Positions 49,601 to 52,091 are shown, counted from the first letter of the stretch. The stretch is DNA of 64,000 nt from Phoronis australis (GCA_002633005.1 NMRA01000181.1:630959-694958); one strand, 5' to 3'. Numbers and translations: made by a program. The notes: a model not told the origin generated them from the sequence alone.

Positions 49601-52091
49601 ACGAGTAAAAGACCTAATTCGGGTTTCGTTTTTAGCCAGCCAACAGGGCGAAAAGCAGGTTTATTGTATGCCATGTTATACTCACTGCGCCACTCGGTGA
49701 TCGCGATGTCATAAAATGAGGTCAAGTCTACGGAGGATACAAAAAGTGATCACTGGTTGGCTTGTACGAATATTCGTGATACCAAGGGCCTGTTTGATGA
49801 AAAGCGATTTGAAGCAGAAACTTGGTCTAACGCTCCACCTCACAATTGCTAAATAAAAGGTTTAGTCACTGTCTTTAGTAATTATCTCAGTAACTAGAGA
49901 TTATCTGTACATTTCTCGGTGACCTTGCACTTCGGGTTAAGTGCGATACGTATCTAGTCACTTTTTATGAAACAGACCTCTGGAAACCAAAAGAAACAAC
50001 CAAAGATTGTACTTCCCAAAAAGTAAAATCTGTACCCAACTCCTTGGCTTTCATTCACTGAACTAGAGTGCTCACCAGAGGAATTGAAACAACCATCTGA
50101 ACAGTTGATTGAACTTTTTTTGCACATCCTAAATTTGTTTGAAGCTCTAGACTTGTTTTTGATAAGAACAAACAATAACTTGAACCAGTTTAGGATTTAC
50201 ATAAAGATGCCACGAATCAGCAAAATATTCTAGAAGTACTCTTATTGGTAACAAGACAGTTAAAAATAGACGCTATGTAACGAACAATTGCTATAATCGA
50301 GAAAATCAATGTTACTATAAACTGCATAGTGTAGTCGTCTCAATAGGAATTAAAGCTTCGTTCCTTGTTTCTTTTTTGATAGTCATGCCTTTTTGTCCAC
50401 TTTTAGTTAATGGAAACTGGGGCTCTTGGACTGACTATGGTGAATGTTCAGTCACGTGTGGTCAAGGAGAAAGAACTCGAACGAGAAAATGCAATTCTCC
50501 GGCGCCAACAGACGGCGGAAATGATTGTTCTGGAAATGACGTTGACATTGAGCCATGTTCACTAGCTCCTTGCCGTAAGTGTACCACGCATTGTTCTGTT
50601 TCATTCCATATCATAATTTGTATTTCCATAAAATACACGTCACCAGTTCCGATTTTCAGAGATTAACGCACTTCAAAGCTATTTTTACTTTTTTACAGAA
50701 ACTTTGCCAATTTTGCAAGATAGCTGCTCTGTGCTGGAAGGATCAGACATTGTGTTCGTGGCTGACAGTGTCAATCGTTTGTCTGGACCAAGTCCACGAC
50801 ATACAATTAAGTTCATTCGAGACGTTGTCAAGAAGCTGAACGTTGCGCCCGACAAAGTTCGCGTAGGAATGATAACTGGTACATGTCCTTGCGCAGTAAA
50901 CAAAGGATTTTCTCTGTCGGATTATTCTAGTGGCGGTCAAGTGGAGTCCCATTTGGACAATTTGGTTCTGTCAGATACGGCCTCCGTTATAAAGAACTTG
51001 AGACTTGGAAACACATTTGACGACAAAAGATCAGCACAGAAAATAGCAGTTTTAGTGGTCGATCTCGCCAGTGACGTTTCACTTGAAGCTGTACTGGAGG
51101 CTGGAATGCTCCGCCAATCAGGTGTAGAAGTCTTTGTTGTGGGATTGTCTGAAGGAATAGCACGTGACCAGCTATATCCACTCGCCAGCACCCCCTATGA
51201 AGACCACGTGTTCACTGTGGATGACAGCAACGGATACGATGCGACAGCGAAGGGGCTCATGAAAAGTCTTTGCATAGGGTAAGTACAATACGATTCGAGG
51301 CAGATTTGATATTTTTGGAATCTAGCTGTGTGAGATTATTTCGAGAAAGCGACCTGAGACTTACGACAGAAATTTGATCTCATGCTCTCAGTCCCAATTT
51401 CTGAAAAATTGTTTAGAGAAGTCAGGCATCACACTGCGCTTGGCATAATTTGTATAGATTATCTCTGAGTCAGTAACTATCAGTTATGCTCCGACACTTC
51501 GCACTTTTCTCAACTGATTTTTAATTAATTTTCGGTAACATTGGTATGGAGTGTAAGGCCAAATTTCTGACGCAAGTTATTTTTCAAGAAACTTGTCCCA
51601 TAGCACCGATTGCGGAAGACTCTGCGAGTTTTAAAGTTGTTGCTGAAACAGGAAAACCACCCTTTGGACTAAATATCCAATTACGAATACCTCTAATTAT
51701 CGCTCGATGGCGATAGGTTGGTTTACAACGTTCTACATTCTTGTATGGCTTTAATGCAGTGAGCCATTTGACAGCATTTTAGTATAAATTCTTTGCTACC
51801 ATCATGCCGTCAAATTGTCACTACTGTGTGGAAATATATTTAAATGATTCACACAAAAATATCCAATGTCTCAAAATGTCTGTTTGCGATTCGCCCCCGT
51901 CATCAGAGTTGTCCCGCTTTGCACACCGCAAATTGCGTCATTGAAGCCAAAGACACTTTTGTGCTCTCACAATGCTAAAGAGCTGTATTTAGAATGTTTT
52001 TTTAGGTGAATCCGTGCATCATTTGTTCTTTGTTACGCTCTGTGAAGTAATTTACGTTTTGTGTTGTTTCAGACGTCGAAAAGCTCACTGA
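248..52091 (+). CDS. Giant VWA-TSP1 extracellular protein gene (3' part, multi-exon)
   Basis: One gene spanning most of the window; the exons are listed separately. It encodes alternating von Willebrand factor A domains (190-191 codons, MIDAS motifs DESSS, GGGT and TDGES) and thrombospondin type-1 repeats (57-66 codons, WxxW tryptophans, CSVSCG or CSVTCG, six cysteines). VWA and TSP1 domains are extracellular ligand-binding and matrix-binding modules, so the product is inferred to be secreted or matrix-associated. No transmembrane segment is seen before the stop. After removing redundant copies there are 13 VWA and 34 TSP1 domains, about 4,600 residues. Exons join in frame (phase 1 at almost every border), ending in CIGRRKAH and TGA. 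The 5' end, signal peptide and promoter lie upstream. The architecture resembles coral coadhesin, and superficially apicomplexan TRAP/CTRP, but introns and the METTL16 neighbour make it animal. It could instead be several adjacent genes, but no internal start or poly(A) site was recognised. Confidence 0.8.
1310..1681 (+). CDS. Double TSP1 exon (repeats 1 and 2)
   Basis: Two complete TSP1 repeats lie in one 124-codon phase 1-1 exon. The first begins after a Pro-rich linker ([14 protein letters not shown]) and has CSVSCGDG. The second starts [11 protein letters not shown] with CSVTCGRG and ends SPCP. Every other TSP1 in this gene has its own exon, so an intron was lost here or never gained. Confidence 0.92.
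1905..2170 (+). repeat. Interspersed repeat family B, copy 1
   Basis: Shares the string CTGATGGTTTCGA and the surrounding layout with sequences near 34130 and 49530, within an intron. No coding capacity was recognised; the 70-codon open frame in it is not a gene. Confidence 0.5.
2409..2579 (+). CDS. TSP1 exon, short type B (57 codons)
   Basis: Encodes [20 protein letters not shown] and onward to NNGPCP. Acceptor TTTCAG, donor GTAAGT, phase 1-1. This is the 'NDWGDC' TSP1 subtype that occurs once per super-unit, always just before the 'EEYSQC' type. Confidence 0.93.
2872..3054 (+). CDS. TSP1 exon, type C (61 codons)
   Basis: Encodes [20 protein letters not shown], the [17 protein letters not shown] segment and a C-terminal tail CQVEPL. 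Acceptor TTCTAG, donor GTAAGA, phase 1-1. It precedes a KKCSGAK-type VWA exon, as in every other super-unit. Confidence 0.92.
   Translation: MMANGDLGKNIVSALSLVGPEGKQDDVSVTSHLPAMEAVTAWVMPKKSTYAYVLHARLSP
3366..3938 (+). CDS. VWA domain 2 exon (KKCSGAK / CTEI type)
   Basis: Phase 1-1 exon of 191 codons after acceptor TTAAAG, donor GTAAGG. Starts [19 protein letters not shown]; intact MIDAS motifs ([25 protein letters not shown]). Ends SVCTEI. Its 3' part is repeated after the N at 4071. Confidence 0.93.
4071..4386 (+). other. Scaffold join with redundant copy of 3756-4070
   Basis: A single N at 4071 is followed by a near copy of 3756-4070. The copy includes the end of VWA exon 2 (4072-4254) and its following intron, with a three-base indel near 4328. 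The copied stretch ends where the left contig ends (GATTGGAATTT). Best read as an unmerged contig overlap, so 4072-4254 is not an additional exon. Confidence 0.85.
4539..4604 (+). repeat. (TG)n / (TGCG)n microsatellite
   Basis: Intronic run of GT dinucleotides interrupted by GA and passing into GTGC tetranucleotides. Confidence 0.95.
4605..5635 (+). other. Intron without recognised genes
   Basis: AT-rich intron sequence between VWA2 and the next TSP1 exon. Parts resemble the matching intron at 11200-12000, as expected for duplicated super-units. Nothing else was recognised. Confidence 0.7.
5636..5830 (+). CDS. TSP1 exon, type A (65 codons)
   Basis: Begins with the Pro-rich linker ATPPPAIDG, then [18 protein letters not shown], ending CIRPG. 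Acceptor TTTAG, donor GTCAGT (unusual C at +3; the sister exons use GTTAGT). Phase 1-1. Confidence 0.92.
5940..6115 (+). pseudogene. TSP1 pseudoexon (type C' relic)
   Basis: Matches the 6820-7002 exon across the CSVTCG, TRRRRC and GGRDC regions (GTCCCGTGTCATGTGG, AGCAGGCGACGTCGGTGC). It lacks the WxxW start, carries frame disruptions and an in-frame TAG, and has no clear splice sites. Confidence 0.75.
6184..6290 (+). pseudogene. TSP1 pseudoexon fragment (type A relic)
   Basis: Retains GGTGAACAGTCGAGGGAACG, the nucleotide signature of the GEQSRER segment of type A TSP1 exons. The rest is degenerate and the beginning is missing. Confidence 0.65.
6541..6704 (+). pseudogene. TSP1 pseudoexon (type A relic)
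   Basis: Aligns along nearly its whole length with the intact exon 12946-13134: TGGGGCGAC, TTCAGTCAGCTGCGGG, GAACAGTCGAGGGAACGCGA. It has deletions, a TGA, and no GTTAGT donor. The intact exon in the next super-unit occupies the same slot, so this super-unit lost one TSP1. Confidence 0.8.
6820..7002 (+). CDS. TSP1 exon, type C' (61 codons)
   Basis: Encodes [20 protein letters not shown] through NAEETTIC and tail AAPLPS. Acceptor CAACAG, donor GTGAGT, phase 1-1. This 'EAFSEC' subtype always precedes a DKCTGGK-type VWA exon. Confidence 0.92.
7063..7565 (+). other. Redundant contig end: truncated copy of VWA3 region
   Basis: 7063-7564 repeats as 7566-8067 almost base for base. It includes the intron and the first 347 bases of the VWA3 exon (7218-7564), broken at KIAIVM by the N at 7565. 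The copy boundaries coincide with the N, so this is an unmerged overlap and not an additional VWA domain. Confidence 0.88.
7721..8290 (+). CDS. VWA domain 3 exon (DKCTGGK / CTEP type)
   Basis: 190 codons, phase 1-1, acceptor TTTTTCAG, donor GTAGGA. Starts [19 protein letters not shown], intact MIDAS motifs, ends GVCTEP. First VWA of a complete super-unit that runs to about 13667. Confidence 0.94.
8847..9041 (+). CDS. TSP1 exon, type A
   Basis: Linker TPPPAIDG, then [18 protein letters not shown]; ends RPPCITPS. Acceptor CTTTAG, donor GTTAGT, phase 1-1, 65 codons. Confidence 0.93.
9224..9418 (+). CDS. TSP1 exon, type A (VIDG variant)
   Basis: Linker TPPPVIDG, core [18 protein letters not shown], then [14 protein letters not shown]; ends PPCLIPS. 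Acceptor ATTTAG, donor GTTAGT, phase 1-1. Sister exons at 15001 and 25373 share even the upstream intron sequence. Confidence 0.93.
9687..9857 (+). CDS. TSP1 exon, type B (57 codons)
   Basis: [20 protein letters not shown] through SNRPCP. Acceptor TTTCAG, donor GTAATT, phase 1-1. Confidence 0.93.
10007..10189 (+). CDS. TSP1 exon, type C
   Basis: [20 protein letters not shown], tail CQVEPL. Acceptor TTCTAG, donor GTAAGA, phase 1-1. Confidence 0.93.
10488..11060 (+). CDS. VWA domain 4 exon (KCGGAK / CTET type)
   Basis: 191 codons, phase 1-1, acceptor TTACAG, donor GTACGG. Starts [19 protein letters not shown], intact MIDAS, ends SVCTET. Confidence 0.94.
11061..12004 (+). other. Intron without recognised genes
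   Basis: Resembles the intron 4255-5635 of the preceding super-unit, consistent with duplication of whole intron-exon blocks. No coding signal was recognised. Confidence 0.7.
12005..12199 (+). CDS. TSP1 exon, type A
   Basis: Linker SPPPAIDG, core [18 protein letters not shown], ends LPCNTPG. Acceptor TTTAG, donor GTTAGT, phase 1-1. Direct counterpart of exon 5636. Confidence 0.92.
12306..12479 (+). pseudogene. TSP1 pseudoexon (type C' relic)
   Basis: Same decayed TSP1 as at 5940-6115. Both share the closing stretch CATGTTCCACATTATGCCTA, so decay preceded duplication of the super-unit. Frame broken, no usable splice sites. Confidence 0.7.
12602..12705 (+). pseudogene. TSP1 pseudoexon fragment (type A relic)
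   Basis: Degenerate counterpart of 6184-6290. It retains a GGAGAACAGTTGAAGGGACA segment related to the GEQSRER coding region and ends in the same CGTGCAAGCGACTTCTCTG-like tail. Confidence 0.6.
12946..13134 (+). CDS. TSP1 exon, type A (63 codons)
   Basis: Shortened linker PPPVDG, core [18 protein letters not shown], ends PLCIRPG. Acceptor TTTAG, donor GTTAGT, phase 1-1. Intact counterpart of the pseudoexon at 6541-6704. Confidence 0.92.
13250..13432 (+). CDS. TSP1 exon, type C'
   Basis: [20 protein letters not shown], tail CTAPLPS. Acceptor CAACAG, donor GTGAGT, phase 1-1. Confidence 0.93.
13668..14237 (+). CDS. VWA domain 5 exon (DKCTGGK / CTEP type)
   Basis: 190 codons, phase 1-1, acceptor TTTTTCAG, donor GTAGGC. 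Intact MIDAS motifs; variants GIRQNGGGT and [10 protein letters not shown]; ends GVCTEP. Confidence 0.94.
14624..14818 (+). CDS. TSP1 exon, type A
   Basis: Linker TQPPAIDG, core [18 protein letters not shown], ends PPCITPS. Acceptor TTTAG, donor GTTAGT, phase 1-1. Confidence 0.93.
15001..15195 (+). CDS. TSP1 exon, type A (VIDG variant)
   Basis: Linker TPPPVIDG, core [18 protein letters not shown], ends PPCLVPS. Acceptor ATTTAG, donor GTTAGT, phase 1-1. Confidence 0.93.
15342..15791 (+). mobile_element. Foldback (long inverted-repeat) MITE-like element in intron
   Basis: Two long imperfect inverted arms flank a short loop near 15534-15552. The left arm is about 15356-15533 and the right arm about 15553-15777, pairing for example TTTCTTCACGTG with CACGTGAAGAAA. 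Near-direct repeats TAATTGTGAAAACC (15342) and TAATTGCGAAAACC (15778) flank it and look like a target duplication. The matching intron near 25711 has the flanks but lacks the element, an empty site. No transposase was seen, so it is non-autonomous. The 72-codon frame inside is incidental. Confidence 0.8.
15894..16064 (+). CDS. TSP1 exon, type B
   Basis: [20 protein letters not shown] through SKGPCP. Acceptor TTTCAG, donor GTAATT, phase 1-1. Redundant copy at 19104-19274. Confidence 0.92.
16214..16396 (+). CDS. TSP1 exon, type C
   Basis: [20 protein letters not shown], tail CQLEPL. Acceptor TTCTAG, donor GTGAGC, phase 1-1. Redundant copy at 19424-19606. Confidence 0.92.
16761..17333 (+). CDS. 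VWA domain 6 exon (KKCSGAK / CTET type)
   Basis: 191 codons, phase 1-1, acceptor TTCAAAG, donor GTAAAT. Intact MIDAS motifs; NMRFKLGTH carries Lys where the other copies have Glu. Ends SVCTET. An identical redundant copy lies at 19971-20543. Confidence 0.93.
17660..17766 (+). repeat. Short inverted repeat in intron
   Basis: TGTACATTACCACATGGGCGG near the start pairs with CCGCCCATGTACATGTAC near the end. The matching intron of the 27-kb module (27535-27560) lacks the GC-rich centre. Present also in the redundant copy near 20870-21000, where the poly-C core is a gap. Confidence 0.6.
18034..18298 (+). mobile_element. TIR element family A, copy 1 (MITE-like)
   Basis: Starts CATGCACGCACCCAGG and ends AGCTGGGTTGAAGCATGC, imperfect terminal inverted repeats of about 16 bp. 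The interior has GGCGAAGGGGGCAAAAAG and a GACAAAAGT-like motif shared with copies at 21271, 33536, 54055 and 56370. No open frame of note. Confidence 0.7.
18450..18600 (+). pseudogene. TSP1 pseudoexon (type A relic)
   Basis: Matches the intact exon 34747-34932: GTTGTGGGTCTGGTAAACAG, TTCAGAGAACGTGCATGTGA, final GGTGTTAGTGAC. It has lost the WxxW segment and carries an in-frame TAA (CACTATAAAATGG). The donor-like end survives but the start does not. Confidence 0.78.
18833..18904 (+). CDS. TSP1 exon, truncated at scaffold join
   Basis: First 72 bases of a type A TSP1 exon (linker TPPPAVDG, core [15 protein letters not shown]), cut by the N at 18905. The complete version is 22067-22264, so this is the left contig's end and not a separate exon. 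Confidence 0.85.
19104..19274 (+). CDS. TSP1 exon type B, redundant copy of 15894-16064
   Basis: Identical to the exon 3,210 bases earlier. Probably the same genomic exon represented twice. Confidence 0.7.
19424..19606 (+). CDS. TSP1 exon type C, redundant copy of 16214-16396
   Basis: Identical coding sequence to the exon 3,210 bases earlier; splice sites intact. Probably an assembly duplicate. Confidence 0.7.
19971..20543 (+). CDS. VWA domain 6 exon, redundant copy of 16761-17333
   Basis: Same 191 codons as VWA6, including the unusual Lys in NMRFKL. Intact as an exon, but most likely the same locus assembled twice. Confidence 0.7.
20921..20930. other. 10-base N gap at a poly-C tract
   Basis: Ten N followed by a run of about 16 C. 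The other copy of the region reads through as TCCCCCCTCCC at 17711-17721, so the gap probably reflects homopolymer sequencing trouble. Confidence 0.9.
21271..21530 (+). mobile_element. TIR element family A, copy 2
   Basis: Allelic or redundant counterpart of 18034-18298, with the same CATGCACGCACCCAGG start and a GCTGGGTGCAAGCATGC end. Confidence 0.68.
21682..21831 (+). pseudogene. TSP1 pseudoexon, redundant copy of 18450-18600
   Basis: Same relic with the same in-frame TAA and a few substitutions. It sits in the duplicated contig overlap. Confidence 0.75.
22067..22264 (+). CDS. TSP1 exon, type A (66 codons)
   Basis: Linker TPPPALDG, core [18 protein letters not shown], then [12 protein letters not shown]; ends LPLCVQTS, one residue longer than other type A exons (PLC instead of PC). 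Acceptor ATTTAG, donor GTTAGT, phase 1-1. Confidence 0.92.
22476..22499 (+). CDS. Possible 24-base microexon
   Basis: A short phase 1-1 open segment (EVGGPST) between TTCTCAG and GTACGT. The homologous stretch at 31425-31455 has lost three bases and with them the reading phase, which argues against a conserved exon. Very tentative. Confidence 0.15.
22530..22956 (+). mobile_element. Insertion of about 400 bp flanked by direct repeats
   Basis: GGCTAGTAAAAC (22530) and GGCTAATAAAAC (22945) flank sequence absent from the homologous intron near 31465-31510. No open frame or terminal inverted repeat was recognised; probably a non-autonomous insertion of unknown class. Confidence 0.5.
23307..23501 (+). 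CDS. TSP1 exon, type A
   Basis: Linker IPPPAIDG, core [18 protein letters not shown], ends PPCIRPG. Acceptor CTTTAG, donor GTTAGT, phase 1-1. Confidence 0.93.
23602..23784 (+). CDS. TSP1 exon, type C'
   Basis: [20 protein letters not shown], tail CAAPPPS. Acceptor TAACAG, donor GTAAGT, phase 1-1. Confidence 0.93.
24026..24595 (+). CDS. VWA domain 7 exon (DKCTGGK / CTEP type)
   Basis: 190 codons, phase 1-1, acceptor TTTTTCAG, donor GTAGGG. Intact MIDAS; shares GIRQNGGGT and QGFEVFALG with VWA5. Ends GVCTEP. Confidence 0.94.
24996..25190 (+). CDS. TSP1 exon, type A
   Basis: Linker TPPPVIDG, core [18 protein letters not shown] then [10 protein letters not shown]; ends PPCLTPS. Acceptor TTTAG, donor GTTAGT, phase 1-1. 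Confidence 0.93.
25373..25567 (+). CDS. TSP1 exon, type A (VING variant)
   Basis: Linker TPPPVING, core [18 protein letters not shown], ends PPCLVPS. Acceptor ATTTAG, donor GTTAGT, phase 1-1. The following intron is the empty site for the 15.3-kb foldback element. Confidence 0.93.
25833..26003 (+). CDS. TSP1 exon, type B
   Basis: [20 protein letters not shown] through ANRPCP. Acceptor TTTCAG, donor GTAATT, phase 1-1. Confidence 0.93.
26148..26330 (+). CDS. TSP1 exon, type C
   Basis: [20 protein letters not shown], tail CQAGPL. Acceptor TTCTAG, donor GTGAGC, phase 1-1. Confidence 0.93.
   Translation: MMANGDLGKNIARALSHVGPEAKRDDASVTSHLPAMEVVTAWGMPKKTTYVLELRAKLGP
26659..27231 (+). CDS. VWA domain 8 exon (KKCSGAK / CTET type)
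   Basis: 191 codons, phase 1-1, acceptor TTTAAAG, donor GTAAAT. Intact MIDAS; variants FVSDVIDSF and GRNAREQGF. Ends SVCTET. The overlapping contig carries a mosaic version at 29232-29804. Confidence 0.93.
27232..28060 (+). other. Intron without recognised genes
   Basis: Duplicated as 29805-30630 in the overlapping contig. No coding signal was recognised; short open frames here have no family resemblance. Confidence 0.7.
28061..28230 (+). pseudogene. TSP1 pseudoexon (type A relic)
   Basis: Degenerate TSP1: TTAACGGACGATAGAGCGAT corresponds to the NGQWSDW start, followed by CCAGAGAACGTGAATGTGGC and a GACTGCCCACAAGA stretch. In-frame stops, broken start. Same slot as 18450-18600. Confidence 0.78.
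28482..28679 (+). CDS. TSP1 exon, type A (66 codons)
   Basis: Linker TPPPPAN, core [19 protein letters not shown], ends IPLCVQTS. His replaces Gln before the first Trp. Acceptor ATTTAG, donor GTTAGT, phase 1-1. Second version at 31050-31247. Confidence 0.9.
29232..29804 (+). CDS. VWA domain 8 exon, alternative mosaic copy
   Basis: 191 codons, intact splice sites and MIDAS. The 5' part matches VWA6 (Lys in [15 protein letters not shown]). A patch around 29668-29718 matches VWA8 (CCAAATGTTGACCCTGAAGA), and the 3' part again resembles VWA6. HSDKNSV replaces HSDKDSV. Either an allele shaped by gene conversion or a chimeric contig. Confidence 0.7.
30631..30799 (+). pseudogene. TSP1 pseudoexon, redundant copy of 28061-28230
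   Basis: Same relic with a few substitutions. Lies in the contig overlap. Confidence 0.75.
31050..31247 (+). CDS. TSP1 exon, type A, second version of 28482-28679
   Basis: Linker TPPPPTN, core [19 protein letters not shown], ends IPLCVQTS. Both versions have good splice sites. This one is continuous with the downstream exons, so it is the one to keep in a gene model. Confidence 0.88.
31520..31570 (+). repeat. (CA)n / (CG)-interrupted microsatellite
   Basis: Intronic ACACGCACGCAC-type tract passing into ATATATAT. Confidence 0.9.
31865..32059 (+). CDS. TSP1 exon, type A
   Basis: Linker IPPPAIDG, core [18 protein letters not shown], ends PPCIRPG. Near twin of exon 23307. Acceptor CTTTAG, donor GTTAGT, phase 1-1. 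Confidence 0.93.
32161..32343 (+). CDS. TSP1 exon, type C'
   Basis: [20 protein letters not shown], tail CAAPKPS. Acceptor CAACAG, donor GTGAGT, phase 1-1. Confidence 0.93.
32566..33135 (+). CDS. VWA domain 9 exon (KCSGGK / CTET hybrid type)
   Basis: 190 codons, phase 1-1, acceptor TCTTAG, donor GTATAT. The N-terminal leader resembles the DKCTGGK class but the C-terminus is SVCTET, so it mixes the two VWA subtypes. Intact MIDAS. Confidence 0.93.
33361..33510 (+). pseudogene. TSP1 pseudoexon
   Basis: Starts after CTCCTGTAG with ATGGTGAATGGGGCTAC. It retains CAGTGCTCAGTCAGTTGT and TTCAGAGAACGTTCCTGTGA but has a TGA soon after the start, a missing segment and no donor. Confidence 0.75.
33536..33789 (-). 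mobile_element. TIR element family A, copy 3 (reverse orientation)
   Basis: Begins CATGCGCGCACC and ends GGGTGAGTGCATG. The interior is the reverse complement of the family core (TTTGCCCACTTTGCCAAAT, TTTTGTCTCGTTTTC). Sits in the intron after VWA9. Confidence 0.7.
34025..34290 (+). repeat. Interspersed repeat family B, copy 2
   Basis: Contains GTCGCTGATGGTTTCGATGT near 34133, then a CCTAATTCGATTTTGGTTGT stretch and GCCAGCTAAC, matching the order seen near 49530-49650. Confidence 0.6.
34747..34932 (+). CDS. TSP1 exon, type A (62 codons)
   Basis: Linker TPPPAING, core [18 protein letters not shown], then [10 protein letters not shown]; ends QPPCG. Acceptor ATTTAG, donor GTTAGT, phase 1-1. This is the intact relative of the pseudoexons at 18450 and 28061. 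Confidence 0.92.
35147..35341 (+). CDS. TSP1 exon, type A
   Basis: Linker TPPPAIDG, core [18 protein letters not shown]; Phe replaces the second Trp of WGDW, removing one C-mannosylation-type site. Ends PPCVIPG. Acceptor CTTTAG, donor GTTAGT, phase 1-1. Confidence 0.92.
35792..35974 (+). CDS. TSP1 exon, type C'
   Basis: [20 protein letters not shown], tail CTAPSR. Acceptor CACTCAG, donor GTGAGT, phase 1-1. Second version at 38290-38472. Confidence 0.9.
36553..37122 (+). CDS. VWA domain 10 exon
   Basis: 190 codons, phase 1-1, acceptor TTTAAG, donor GTTTGT. Starts [18 protein letters not shown], intact MIDAS. More diverged than VWA2-9: [43 protein letters not shown]. Second version at 39057-39626. 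Confidence 0.9.
37207..37903. other. 697-base N gap at a scaffold join
   Basis: All N. Sequence to the right (from 37904) matches 35401 onward, and sequence to the left (to 37206) matches up to about 39710. The real gap is therefore probably zero or negative. Open frames spanning it are artefacts. Confidence 0.95.
38290..38472 (+). CDS. TSP1 exon type C', second version of 35792-35974
   Basis: [20 protein letters not shown], tail CTAPRR. Splice sites intact. It is continuous with downstream exons; likely the other haplotype of the same exon. Confidence 0.8.
39057..39626 (+). CDS. VWA domain 10 exon, second version of 36553-37122
   Basis: 190 codons, start [17 protein letters not shown], with small differences from 36553 ([24 protein letters not shown]). 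Intact MIDAS and splice sites (acceptor TTTAAG, donor GTTTGT). Keep one version in a gene model. Confidence 0.85.
39627..40173 (+). other. Intron without recognised genes
   Basis: AT-rich intron. No coding signal or repeat was recognised. Confidence 0.7.
40174..40356 (+). CDS. TSP1 exon
   Basis: [42 protein letters not shown], ends SMKSCVVP. Acceptor TTACAG, donor GTAAGT, phase 1-1. Diverged from the array subtypes; start of the older C-terminal part. Confidence 0.92.
40566..40754 (+). CDS. TSP1 exon (63 codons)
   Basis: Linker NTSNQLSDA, core [18 protein letters not shown], then [17 protein letters not shown] in place of the usual NPAPQNGG segment; ends ETQCSSN. Acceptor TTGTAG, donor GTAAGT, phase 1-1. 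Confidence 0.9.
40755..41792 (+). other. Intron, with a possible repeat fragment at 40841-40980
   Basis: GGGGCGGATCCAGGATTTTT near 40841 followed by AAAAAGGGGTGTCC looks like the end of a dispersed element. No matching opposite end was found in the intron. No coding signal was recognised. Confidence 0.5.
41793..41938 (+). CDS. VWA domain 11, exon 1 of 3
   Basis: [20 protein letters not shown] and onward to DVAPNKTQ, with MIDAS DGSSS. Acceptor TTTCAG (phase 1), donor GTAGGT (phase 0). Unlike VWA1-10 this domain is interrupted by introns. Confidence 0.9.
42376..42636 (+). CDS. VWA domain 11, exon 2 of 3
   Basis: 87 codons, phase 0-0: [19 protein letters not shown], then [10 protein letters not shown] (MIDAS Thr), then [10 protein letters not shown] (MIDAS Asp), ending EQAKQ. 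Acceptor TTTCAG, donor GTAAGA. Confidence 0.92.
43000..43165 (+). CDS. VWA domain 11, exon 3 of 3
   Basis: [29 protein letters not shown], ending TTQKACS. Acceptor TTTACAG (phase 0), donor GTAGTC (phase 1). Confidence 0.92.
43166..43988 (+). other. Intron without recognised genes
   Basis: No coding signal was recognised. The long open frame on the opposite strand lacks any family resemblance. Confidence 0.7.
43989..44159 (+). CDS. TSP1 exon (57 codons)
   Basis: [20 protein letters not shown], then [20 protein letters not shown]; ends ETDCP. Acceptor CGCCAG, donor GTAAGT, phase 1-1. Close to a canonical vertebrate-like TSP1. Confidence 0.92.
44160..44728 (+). other. Intron without recognised genes
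   Basis: AT-rich, no coding signal. Confidence 0.7.
44729..44871 (+). CDS. VWA domain 12, exon 1 of 3
   Basis: [20 protein letters not shown], ending SYSNALIQ. The first MIDAS motif DASSS is intact. Acceptor TTGCAG (phase 1), donor GTTAGG (phase 0), the same intron position as in VWA11. Confidence 0.9.
45464..46118 (+). repeat. Intronic tandem duplication (period about 334 bp)
   Basis: The block beginning ACTTCAAAGATTTTTCATGA at 45464 recurs at 45798, sharing TTGACCATTTTCGTAGGGTC and CTCATTCCGCATAAGCCATA. Each unit ends in a TATAG pentanucleotide run and an ATTATCACTAGGTATAA motif. Confidence 0.9.
46175..46435 (+). CDS. VWA domain 12, exon 2 of 3
   Basis: 87 codons, phase 0-0, same length as its counterpart in VWA11: [29 protein letters not shown] (Thr kept). 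[13 protein letters not shown] has Glu where the MIDAS Asp is expected. Acceptor CTGTAG, donor GTGAGT. Confidence 0.9.
46436..47389 (+). other. Intron; contains a foldback at 47035-47159
   Basis: No coding signal. Inverted arms around 47060-47125 pair AGGTCGATATGTTGATTTT with AAAACCAACATATTGACCT, extending outward to GATATTATA and TATAATATC. Confidence 0.7.
47390..47558 (+). CDS. VWA domain 12, exon 3 of 3
   Basis: [33 protein letters not shown], ending NKRCP. Acceptor CTTCAG (phase 0), donor GTAAGT (phase 1). Confidence 0.9.
48544..48573 (+). CDS. Candidate 30-base linker microexon
   Basis: Between TAGTAG and GTAAGT, a phase 1-1 segment reading TASAPTRRS would extend the linker between VWA12 and the next TSP1 without changing frame. 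No conservation evidence is available; the gene model works without it. Confidence 0.35.
49440..49690 (+). repeat. Interspersed repeat family B, copy 3
   Basis: GTCGCTGATGGTTTCGATGT near 49540 followed by CCTAATTCGGGTTTCGTTTT and GCCAGCCAAC, same order as 34133-34262. Confidence 0.6.
50407..50574 (+). CDS. TSP1 exon (56 codons), last TSP1
   Basis: [20 protein letters not shown], then [19 protein letters not shown]; ends LAPC. Acceptor TTTTAG, donor GTAAGT, phase 1-1. Confidence 0.92.
50699..51278 (+). CDS. VWA domain 13, degenerate C-terminal VWA
   Basis: Single exon, acceptor TTTACAG (phase 1), donor GTAAGT (phase 2). The fold is recognisable ([61 protein letters not shown]). The MIDAS is largely lost: DSVNR replaces DxSxS and the GGGT segment is gone. 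Probably a structural or metal-independent domain. Confidence 0.88.
51279..52072 (+). other. Last intron
   Basis: From GTAAGT to TGTTTCAG. No coding signal was recognised. Confidence 0.75.
52073..52091 (+). CDS. Terminal coding segment and stop
   Basis: After TGTTTCAG the exon completes a Gly codon and adds RRKAH, then TGA at 52089-52091. The protein therefore ends in a short basic tail without a membrane anchor. Confidence 0.75.

Larger units (their letters stand above)
47559..50406 (+). other. Long intron region with one candidate microexon
   Basis: Nearly 2.9 kb without a VWA or TSP1 exon. Holds the candidate microexon at 48544 and a family B repeat near 49440-49690. Otherwise AT-rich, and no open frame resembles a known family. 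Confidence 0.6.
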
